Source: Lachnospiraceae bacterium (lineage in GTDB: Bacteria > Bacillota > Clostridia > Lachnospirales > Lachnospiraceae). Taken from it: a stretch of 10,242 bases of DNA. How positions within the stretch are numbered: the stretch's first letter is position 1; each line of letters opens with the position of its first letter. The stretch spans positions 1-10,242 of the forward strand of contig JAGKTY010000054.1 in assembly GCA_021153185.1 (NCBI GenBank), read 5' to 3'. The notes beneath the pieces are model-generated. The model worked only from the letters and a program-made list of their open reading frames with translations, did not search any database and was not told the DNA's origin. This document shows, piece by piece, positions 5,464-10,242 of this stretch. A program made the translations under genes and the position numbers.

Positions 5464-5682
5464 TTATATCCGATCATGCTGCGTTTCCACATCCTTTTCC
5501 ATATCCACACATATTTCTATGTCCTTAGCATTTGCTTTTATGTAGATCTGACTTATTGCTTCACTGATTGTCTCTTTGGAAGAGAATCGTGCGAAAGCAT
5601 TGATTACGGTAAAGAAGGACTCGCTGATTGACAGAATACGATTTGATAATGAATTAAAAAAAAATGAAAATCCAAAATTCAT
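5464..5682 (-). other. Doubtful minus-strand reading frame (possible gene remnant) in the 5402-5683 gap
   Basis: This 282-base stretch between two plus-strand genes has one notable minus-strand frame of 72 codons. Its central part (INAFARFSSKETISEAISQI then YIKANAKDIEICVDMEKDVE) looks protein-like. It has no ribosome binding site before its ATG at 5682 and no partner gene. The plus strand is also open over about 5552-5716, ending in PKFILTYIDSRYTI, so the coding strand is not certain. I do not recognise either frame. A C-terminal remnant of a recombination or element-borne protein is possible. Otherwise the gap holds only the PadR promoter at its right edge. Confidence 0.25.
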
Positions 5683-5683
5683 A

Positions 5684-5728
5684 TTGACATATATAGATTC
5701 TCGATATACTATATAGATAGTCGATATA
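5684..5728 (+). promoter_or_regulatory. PadR-operon promoter with tandem operator repeat
   Basis: TTGACA at 5684-5689 and TACTAT at 5707-5712 are spaced by 17 bp. The 18-bp sequence ATATAGATTCTCGATATA at 5691-5708 recurs with two mismatches at 5711-5728 (ATATAGATAGTCGATATA), a period of 20 bp, i.e. about two helical turns. One copy fills the spacer and the other follows the -10. A partial third ATATAGAC starts at 5727. These are the probable binding sites of the downstream PadR protein. Confidence 0.72.
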
Positions 5729-5759
5729 TAGACAAGCTATATAAGTGGAGGAATAAGGG

Positions 5760-6089
5760 ATGACAAGTGAAAAATCTTTGATTTCGGGAAATATGACAAT
5801 GTTGCTGTTAAGATTGTTAGATGAAAAGGATATGTATGGATATGAGATGATCGAAAACCTCAGAAAGAAATCGAATAATGTATTTGAACTAAAGGCAGGT
5901 ACATTATATCCATTATTGCATGGACTGGAAGAGAAGGGCGTGCTTCAGTCTTATGAGCAGGATTTTGCCGGAAAAACAAGAAAGTATTACAGTATTACGA
6001 AAGAGGGGAAGGGTCTTTTAGAAAAGAAAACAAAAGAGTGGAATGAATATCAGACTGCTGTCTGCAACGTGCTGGCAATGGGGGTGTAG
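5760..6089 (+). CDS. PadR-family transcriptional regulator
   Basis: This 109-residue protein is a classic short (subfamily 2) PadR winged helix. MTMLLLRLLDEKDMYGYEMI forms helices 1-2, ELKAGTLYPLLHGLEEKGVL carries the signature recognition helix with the family-typical GTLYPLL, the wing is GKTRKYYSITKEGKGLL, and a C-terminal dimerisation helix follows. The ATG at 5760 has GGAGGA 7 bases upstream. It is two bases from the next gene, with which it forms a tight two-gene operon. PadR regulators normally repress their own operon and release on binding a small molecule, often a drug-like or envelope-active compound. The tandem repeat in the promoter fits this. Confidence in the family is high; the ligand is unknown. 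Confidence 0.92.
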   Translation: MTSEKSLISGNMTMLLLRLLDEKDMYGYEMIENLRKKSNNVFELKAGTLYPLLHGLEEKGVLQSYEQDFAGKTRKYYSITKEGKGLLEKKTKEWNEYQTAVCNVLAMGV

Positions 6090-6091
6090 AA

Positions 6092-7465
6092 ATGGACAAT
6101 TATTTAGAAATACTATTATCACAAATCCGTTGCAAAAAAGCCAGACCATATATCATGGATGAAATCAAGGGTCATATTGAGTGTCAAATAGAAGAGAACA
6201 TGGCAAACGGAATGTCTTATGATGAAGCAGAGAAGGCTGCCGTAGAAGACATGGGGGATCCGGTTGAGGCAGGCGTTTCGCTTGACCGGATACACAAGCC
6301 GCAAGTAGCGTGGTTCATGGTGCTTATTGTAGGTATAATCAGTTTGGCCGGAATTGTTATCCATTTTCTGATCAGTAGGGAAATTGGCGGGCTTGATAAT
6401 TTGGCGGATATTCATCCGCAGACAACCCTTTCAAACCGGAATTATTTTTCGGGCGTTTTACTCGGTTTTGTTGCAATGCTGATTGTTTATTGCATCGATT
6501 ATTCCGTTATTGCAAAATACGCCAGAATCATCGGAGGTGTGATTATTGCGGTTGGAGTAATCGGTACAATATTTGGCTACACTATAAATGGGGTAAGCTA
6601 TTTGGGGATTGGAAGGCTGCAACTGGCGTCTTTTCTGATGCTTTATGTACCGATATACGGAGCAATTGTTTATAAATACCGAAATGCAAATTGGAAGGGG
6701 CTTGTGCTGTCAATGCTTTGGCTTCTGGCGCCGGTGTATGTTGCATTTCGCATGCCGAATATATATTTGGCGTTTGTACTTTATGTGTCTATGTTTCCGA
6801 TGCTGATTATTGCGGTAGCGGATGGCTGGTTTTCGGTACCGAAAAAGAGAACCGTCTTGGGGCTGATTGTGGTGCTGGCTCTTTCCCCTATTGCGGGATT
6901 TTGCCTTATATATTGGGGTGATTTTCTGCTGAGGGATTACCAGAAGGCAAGGCTTCATGCGTTTATGCACCCCGGTTTTGACAGGAACGGCATAGGGTAT
7001 GTAGCCGGTAACTTGCGGGAACAAATCATGAGTAGTGTGCTGGTTGGAAGCAATGGAAAAGAGATCCTAAGTGCCGGAGAAAACTATACAAGTGATTTTA
7101 TTTTTACCTATATTACAGGTACGTATGGTATATTAATGGGAATAATCATATGTGCAGCAATTGCCATACTGATCATAGCGATATTTGCAGTAGCAACAAG
7201 ACAAAAGAACCGTGTTGGTATGCTTATGGGATGTGGATGCGGAATTTTACTTTTGGTAAACAGCGGTATCAATATTCTTGAAAATCTCGGTTATTTCCCG
7301 CTATCACAGACGTTTTTACCATTTTTATCATCCGGTAGGAGTAACATGATTCTTTCGTATAGTTTGATTGGTCTGGTGATGAGTGTATACCGTTACAAAA
7401 ATATTCATCCGAGAAATATTTCAAATAAGTCGCATATACAGCAAAAGATAAAAACGAATTCATAA
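6092..7465 (+). CDS. HAAS/permease-prefix-like domain fused to FtsW/RodA/SpoVE-family protein
   Basis: This is a 457-residue protein. Residues 1-70 are a small soluble helical domain (LLSQIRCKKARPYIMDEIKG, then GMSYDEAEKAAVEDMGDPVE) of the HAAS/permease-prefix type found downstream of PadR genes. Residues 73-435 are about ten membrane helices of the SEDS (FtsW/RodA/SpoVE) family. Conserved SEDS features include YQKARLHAFMHP (283-294), TSDFIF with the expected catalytic Asp335, and PLSQTFLPFLSSGRSN (403-418). SEDS proteins polymerise peptidoglycan glycan strands from lipid II with a class B PBP. Here the usual PSE motif region and the final GGSS are altered (RLQLASF; SGRSN), so activity may be modified. 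The start lies two bases after the PadR stop, with a G-rich site inside that gene. Likely role: an inducible envelope-stress or wall-synthesis accessory. Confidence 0.88.
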   Translation: MDNYLEILLSQIRCKKARPYIMDEIKGHIECQIEENMANGMSYDEAEKAAVEDMGDPVEAGVSLDRIHKPQVAWFMVLIVGIISLAGIVIHFLISREIGGLDNLADIHPQTTLSNRNYFSGVLLGFVAMLIVYCIDYSVIAKYARIIGGVIIAVGVIGTIFGYTINGVSYLGIGRLQLASFLMLYVPIYGAIVYKYRNANWKGLVLSMLWLLAPVYVAFRMPNIYLAFVLYVSMFPMLIIAVADGWFSVPKKRTVLGLIVVLALSPIAGFCLIYWGDFLLRDYQKARLHAFMHPGFDRNGIGYVAGNLREQIMSSVLVGSNGKEILSAGENYTSDFIFTYITGTYGILMGIIICAAIAILIIAIFAVATRQKNRVGMLMGCGCGILLLVNSGINILENLGYFPLSQTFLPFLSSGRSNMILSYSLIGLVMSVYRYKNIHPRNISNKSHIQQKIKTNS

Positions 7466-7487
7466 CACCGTGATTGCTATTTTGTAG

Positions 7488-7520
7488 TCCCACATATTCT
7501 TTGTGAATATGTGGGATTTT
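7488..7520 (+). terminator. Rho-independent terminator of the PadR operon
   Basis: A perfect 12-bp stem (TCCCACATATTC, loop TTTGT, GAATATGTGGGA) is followed by TTTT and further T-rich sequence. It lies 22 bases after the SEDS-gene stop. The minus strand has no comparable T-run, so it acts mainly on the plus strand. Confidence 0.88.
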
Positions 7521-7597
7521 GGTTATGGCAACGGGAAAAAACACATTTAGAAAAAATAACCGCTTTCGTGCATCAATGGAATAATTGGGTCATGATT

Positions 7598-7984
7598 TTA
7601 GGTCAGATGCTGAAGTGATTCGTTTGTAAAAACATATTTATTGCCTGATTTTTGCTTTTGAAATGCTTTTTGGAATTGTTTCAATCCGGAAAGAATCATT
7701 TCCTGTTGCTGAGGAGAGTATGTTTGAAGCTCTAACAGCAAATCCACAGGTTGATTCGTTGTCGGGTCATAACCCCTTAATATGTAATCAGTCGGGACAT
7801 CTAAGCGGTCACATATTTTTATGATGGTCGGAACGGATGCACCGACGATTCCTCTTTCCAAATCTGAAATATATTGGGTTGAAACGCCAATCTTTTCGGC
7901 AAATGCAATCTGTGTGATGCCGGCAGCTTTTCTTGCCTGCTGGATTCTGGCACCAATCGCAGTATTTAGTGTATTATCGGTCAT
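7598..7984 (-). CDS. XRE-family HTH transcriptional regulator
   Basis: The protein has 128 residues. The helix-turn-helix spans about residues 10-66 (IGARIQQARKAAGITQIAFA, then IGVSTQYISDLERG, then TIIKICDRLDVPTDYILRGY). A helical tail (YSPQQQEMILSGLKQF) probably dimerises. The size and pattern fit the SinR/CI-like Clostridia regulators common in genomic islands. The ATG at 7984 has GGGTGGTG about 10 bases upstream. It diverges from the small gene at 8125, with 140 bases of A+T-rich DNA holding repeated TTAGTA-type half-sites between them. This arrangement suggests it represses both itself and that gene. It converges with the PadR operon, whose terminator lies about 80 bases from its stop. 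Confidence 0.88.
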   Translation of the reverse strand: MTDNTLNTAIGARIQQARKAAGITQIAFAEKIGVSTQYISDLERGIVGASVPTIIKICDRLDVPTDYILRGYDPTTNQPVDLLLELQTYSPQQQEMILSGLKQFQKAFQKQKSGNKYVFTNESLQHLT

Positions 7985-8013
7985 AATATAAAATCACCAC
8001 CCTTCGATAATAT

Positions 8014-8090
8014 TGTAACTAATAGTGGTAATATTATGAAAATGGTAGTAAAATTAGTTCTATATATTATAAATGTATTACTATTAGTAA
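8014..8090. promoter_or_regulatory. Divergent regulatory region with TTAGTA-type operator half-sites
   Basis: There is a perfect 13-bp palindrome TTACTA-T-TAGTAA at 8078-8090. Related sites are GTAACTAATAGTGGTAA at 8015-8031, which on the minus strand reads TTACCACTATTAGTTAC, and GGTAGTAAAATTAGTT at 8044-8059. On the minus strand a TACAAT -10 with TTCATA -35 (spacer 17) serves the XRE gene, and the first site lies within that spacer. The plus-strand promoter is A+T-rich and not clear. Binding by the XRE protein at 7598-7984 is inference. Confidence 0.5.
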
Positions 8091-8124
8091 ATTATGGAAA
8101 AAATACATTCGATTAGGAGAAAAA

Positions 8125-8361
8125 ATGCGTCGTAAAACAGGAAAACAGATTATCAAACAGATTGCTAAAGAAAATGGTATCAGTGAGGATGAGGTAAGAA
8201 GAGACATGGAACTTGCCATAAATGAAGCGTATGATAACGCAGAAACGAGGCAGGAATGGAGTAAATTGTTTGGTGAAGGGGTATTGCCGACACCGGAGGA
8301 ATTTATATGTACGATTTCGAAAGAAGTAAGGAATTTGTGTGATGAGGAGAAAAATCACTAA
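8125..8361 (+). CDS. Small Spo0A-C-terminal-like DNA-binding protein
   Basis: This 78-residue basic-to-acidic helical protein begins RRKTGKQIIKQIAKENGISE, has a central DEVRRDMELAINEAYDN, and ends with GVLPTPEEFICTISKEVRNL. The layout (a short helix-turn-helix, then A-I-(D/N)-E-A-Y, then a Pro-Thr-Pro-Glu-Glu-(F/V)-I motif) resembles stand-alone proteins annotated as Spo0A C-terminal-domain-like in Lachnospiraceae. The real Spo0A effector domain is longer, so the similarity may be partial. The ATG at 8125 has TAGGAG about 5-10 bases upstream. It diverges from the XRE regulator and is probably its target. No phosphoreceiver domain is present, so any regulation would be by expression level or partner binding. 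The family assignment is tentative. Confidence 0.58.
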   Translation: MRRKTGKQIIKQIAKENGISEDEVRRDMELAINEAYDNAETRQEWSKLFGEGVLPTPEEFICTISKEVRNLCDEEKNH

Positions 8362-8516
8362 AATAAAAAACAGTGTTTTTATAAAATTATATACATCACT
8401 ATAATTGAAAAATGACTACCCCGTTAAAAGCAGAACGAATAGTTGATGAAAAATTCAGAGAATGATAAATTTGATTGAAGATGAGTCTTTTCATAAGTAT
8501 AATGAAAACATGACAG

Positions 8517-8551
8517 ACAGTTAACGTGTTTTATCAATTACTGTTTTTTTA
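8517..8551 (+). terminator. Weak possible terminator in the 8362-8573 gap
   Basis: ACAGT at 8517-8521 pairs with ACTGT at 8540-8544, with an imperfect TAA/TTA extension, and is followed by a seven-T run. The stem is short and the loop large. The rest of the 212-base gap holds only very short frames, the longest being MINLIEDESFHKYNENMTDS at 8462-8524, and an A/T palindrome near 8365-8380. Confidence 0.25.
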
Positions 8552-8573
8552 ACAAAGAGCGGGAGAAAACAGA

Positions 8574-9078
8574 ATGAGCGTTATTTTAGAAAGTGCAGTA
8601 TTACCGGAAACTTACGATAATTATGTGTTTGACCTATATGGCACACTGGTAGATATTCATACAGACGAAAGCAAGAAGGAGGTATGGGAGAAGTTAGCTC
8701 TATCCGGAGACAAAAGCTATGCTCACACATCTAAAGCAACTTGGGAAAAAGGTGTATCTCTTGTCCAATGCCCAGCAGATTTTTACTGCTTATGAGATGA
8801 ACGTTCTGGGAATAGCTTCATACTTTGACGATATTTTAATCTCTTCGGATTATCGGACGAAGAAACCGGATAAGCGGTTTTTCAATATTCTTTTGGAGCG
8901 GCATGGGCTTGATGTGAAGAAGACCCTTTTTATTGGAAATGATGGGAGATGTGATATTGAGGGAGCAAAGCAAGTAAATATGAATACTTTTTATGTGCAT
9001 TCCAATATCTCACCCGAGGATGATGATCCGAAGGAACCTGATTATATTGTGAAGGAATTTTTGAAGTGGGAAGTGTAA
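8574..9078 (+). pseudogene. HAD-superfamily hydrolase gene with deleted cap domain
   Basis: The first frame (from ATG 8574, site GGGAG) gives motif I, NYVFDLYGTLVD (nucleophile Asp20), and runs to KKEVWEKLAL, then shifts. The second frame resumes at about 8701 as YPETKAMLTHLKQLGKKVYL, with motif II LLSNAQ, motif III Lys in KKPDKRFF, and motif IV GNDGRCDIEGAK, ending at TAA 9076-9078. A normal protein of this type is about 220-240 residues, with an alpha-helical cap between WEKLAL and YPETK. Here about 70-80 codons are missing and the frame is lost at the joint near 8695-8703. An ATG at 8719 could give a 119-residue C-terminal product without the nucleophile. The phosphatase is inactive as encoded. 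Confidence 0.85.
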
Positions 9079-9141
9079 AATAATTTGAAAGATAAAAAAT
9101 ATTTTATTCTGAATTAGATATGGATTAAGATAAGCATATAA

Positions 9142-9198
9142 AATCCACTCACTATGCGACAATGCCATTTAGTAAACATTGCGCGTTGTGGGTGGATT
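9142..9198. terminator. Imperfect bidirectional terminator hairpin
   Basis: AATCCAC at 9142-9148 pairs with GTGGATT at 9192-9198, and the arms continue imperfectly through GACAATG (9158-9164) and CATTGCGC (9177-9184) around a loop CATTTAGTAAA-like sequence. T-rich sequence follows on both strands (TTTTATATGC on the minus strand). It lies between the convergent HAD remnant and the SOD gene, where a shared terminator is expected. Confidence 0.5.
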
Positions 9199-9219
9199 CT
9201 TATTATAATTGGAAAGTGA

Positions 9220-9714
9220 TTAAATAGTCCACTTTTCCACAATTCCACATGCAATTTTTTCACCGGAGTTTCCGGAAGGCTGTGTGGTGAAATCATCAGC
9301 CATTCCGTGAACGATGACTGAGCGACCAATGACATCTTTAAGACGCAGCTGCCGGATATACACGCTCATCCAAGAGTAACCGTCGCACGATGTGATGGGT
9401 GGAAGATCACCGGCATGATAGGGATGCGGTTGGTTATTTGGATTGAAGTGACCGCCCGTATTGCTAAAATTGTGGGAGCAATCGCCATGTTCATGTATGT
9501 GAAATCCATAAAAGGATGGAATATCTTCCGGTGTATAGAGGGGCAAATGCAAAAACTCCGCATACAGTATGATGCCTTGATACGGCGTGTCATAAAACTT
9601 GACGATTCCGGAAATATCGGGGTATTTTGGACTTCCGTTTACGAGAGCGTATGCATTAGGCGGTGCATCTGTCATATCTCGATTAATGGAAAAAGGATAA
9701 GGATATTGATTCAT
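9220..9714 (-). CDS. Cu/Zn superoxide dismutase-family protein, cytosolic form
   Basis: From the ATG at 9714 the protein is 164 residues (MNQYPYPFSINRDMTDAPPN). The Cu/Zn SOD fold covers residues 20-160. Metal ligands by alignment with bovine SOD1 are His72 and His74 (GFHIHEHG), His89 (GGHFNP), His97, His100 and Asp103 (HPYHAGDL), and His136 (VIVHGMADDF). The disulfide pair is Cys79 (GDCS) and Cys156 (ACG). The active-site Arg is replaced by Lys153 (GEKIACG). The enzyme would dismutate superoxide to peroxide and oxygen. No signal peptide or lipobox is visible, unlike the periplasmic SodC of Proteobacteria. The frame is open to a TTG at 9876, but the extra 54 residues do not look native. Neither ATG at 9714 nor 9675 has a strong ribosome binding site, so the start is uncertain. 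Confidence 0.87.
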   Translation of the reverse strand: MNQYPYPFSINRDMTDAPPNAYALVNGSPKYPDISGIVKFYDTPYQGIILYAEFLHLPLYTPEDIPSFYGFHIHEHGDCSHNFSNTGGHFNPNNQPHPYHAGDLPPITSCDGYSWMSVYIRQLRLKDVIGRSVIVHGMADDFTTQPSGNSGEKIACGIVEKWTI

Positions 9715-9829
9715 AAAAATCCAAACGAATGTTTTATATAGTATATGAGGAAGGCATGTTTCCGGGGTGGCGTTTTTCTTCGAAAATTTGCGCAATGCAT
9801 ACCGGAAATGATAATTTTGCAAAAAATAG

Positions 9830-9858
9830 TTGCAAATTTTAAAAAGTAATTGTATAGT
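9830..9858 (+). promoter_or_regulatory. Promoter upstream of the C26 amidotransferase gene
   Basis: TTGCAA at 9830-9835 and TATAGT at 9853-9858 are separated by exactly 17 bases. Transcription would start near 9865, about 70 bases before the gene start, and run at once into the hairpin at 9877-9903. Confidence 0.6.
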
Positions 9859-9876
9859 GTAACGTATAAAAGACAA

Positions 9877-9908
9877 AGGTGTCTGCTTTAAAAGCAGGCA
9901 CCTTTTTT
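9877..9908 (+). terminator. Early terminator hairpin in the leader (possible attenuator)
   Basis: AGGTGTCTGCTTT pairs with AAAGCAGGCACCT (9891-9903) with one G-U pair, followed by a six-T run. It has all features of a rho-independent terminator, yet it lies between two divergent genes and about 11 bases after the predicted start site. Terminators are not needed there, which suggests an attenuator or a very short transcript. The first T-tract on the minus strand is weaker. Confidence 0.7.
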
Positions 9909-9934
9909 ACTTTATAGGAAACGAGGAAAGTTGT

Positions 9935-10242
9935 ATGCGCCCGGTAATCGGATTGATTCCTTTGTATGATGACGAAAAAGAAAGCTACTGGATGTTACCT
10001 GGGTATATGAAGGTCCTGGAAATGTGTGGAGCGTTGCCGCTCATGCTTCCGCTTACAACAGATGCAGAGGAACTAAAACAGGCGTTCGCGCTATGCGGCG
10101 GACTTTTGTTGACAGGTGGACATGATGTGGGTCCATATGTTTATGATAGCGAGGCATCCAAGCAATGCGGTATCCCGTGTAAGGCACGGGATGAGATGGA
10201 AGGAATGCTTCTTGACCTGGCACTTAGCGAAGATAAACCGGT
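9935..10242 (+). CDS. Class C26 amidotransferase (gamma-glutamyl-GABA hydrolase-like), N-terminal part
   Basis: The first 102 residues are present; the gene runs off the window. MRPVIGLIPLYDDEKESYWM is the typical opening of the family, followed by GYMKVLEMCGALPLMLPLT and GLLLTGGHDVGPYVY, the conserved G-G-x-D-x-x-P-x-x-Y motif of PuuD/gamma-glutamyl-gamma-aminobutyrate hydrolases, then CKARDEMEGMLLDLAL. These enzymes use a Cys-His-Glu triad to hydrolyse gamma-glutamyl amides. The catalytic Cys lies about residue 110-120 and beyond the window. GAGGAAAG sits about six bases before the ATG. It is preceded by a promoter and an early terminator-like hairpin, so expression may be attenuated. Full members are about 240 residues. 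The exact substrate is not known. Confidence 0.85.
   Translation, partial: MRPVIGLIPLYDDEKESYWMLPGYMKVLEMCGALPLMLPLTTDAEELKQAFALCGGLLLTGGHDVGPYVYDSEASKQCGIPCKARDEMEGMLLDLALSEDKP

Noticed and set aside
9142..9198. Integron attC-like site or MITE
   Set aside because: No integron core sequences or target duplications are seen; position between convergent genes is explained by a terminator.
9415..9741. Plus-strand 108-codon frame opposite the SOD gene
   Set aside because: Antisense to a clear Cu/Zn SOD; composition is not protein-like and there is no start signal.
9715..9876. N-terminal extension of the SOD from a TTG at 9876
   Set aside because: The extension has no signal-peptide pattern or ribosome binding site and overlaps the opposing promoter; homology begins near the ATG at 9714.

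Overview
The window is AT-rich DNA with strong GGAGG-type ribosome binding sites. Its protein families (large-element XRE regulators, PadR-linked FtsW/RodA fusion, DUF3784, small Spo0A-C-like regulator, cytosolic Cu/Zn SOD) point to a gut Clostridia bacterium, most likely Lachnospiraceae. This placement comes from family recognition, not from a database search.

Layout. Bases 1-2430 are a graveyard of mobile DNA. They hold an IS21-like end (three palindromic GTGGCTC repeats), a DUF1016/YhcG nuclease remnant, and a minus-strand pair (XRE regulator plus small membrane protein) diverging from a short excisionase-like gene. A mosaic integrase remnant follows, with an internal deletion, a frameshift and a stop, spliced to a coiled-coil fragment that may come from a mobilization protein. 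Two 22-bp palindromic operators sit in the divergent promoter region, as expected for the switch of an integrative element that can probably no longer excise by its own integrase.

Bases 2425-5401 hold a TetR-controlled cassette. A promoter carrying two identical 16-bp operators drives a TetR repressor, a small two-helix membrane protein (apparently frameshifted) and a membrane-anchored erythromycin-esterase-family protein. A GNAT C-terminal remnant and a DUF3784 membrane protein follow. Bases 5684-7520 hold a second self-contained unit: a promoter with an 18-bp tandem repeat, a PadR repressor, a fusion of a HAAS/permease-prefix-like domain with an FtsW/RodA/SpoVE-type polymerase, and a perfect 12-bp terminator.

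Bases 7598-8361 hold an XRE repressor diverging from a small Spo0A-C-like protein, with TTAGTA-type palindromes between them. A HAD hydrolase gene that has lost its cap domain follows, then a minus-strand Cu/Zn superoxide dismutase. The window ends in the first third of a class C26 (gamma-glutamyl-GABA hydrolase-like) amidotransferase gene, preceded by a promoter and an unusually early terminator hairpin.

The recurring themes are small, locally regulated, repressor-plus-membrane-protein operons and many broken genes. At least six loci carry deletions, frameshifts or stops. Some single-base lesions lie in short A or T runs and could be assembly errors, but the large deletions are harder to explain that way. 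I found no CRISPR array, tRNA or rRNA.
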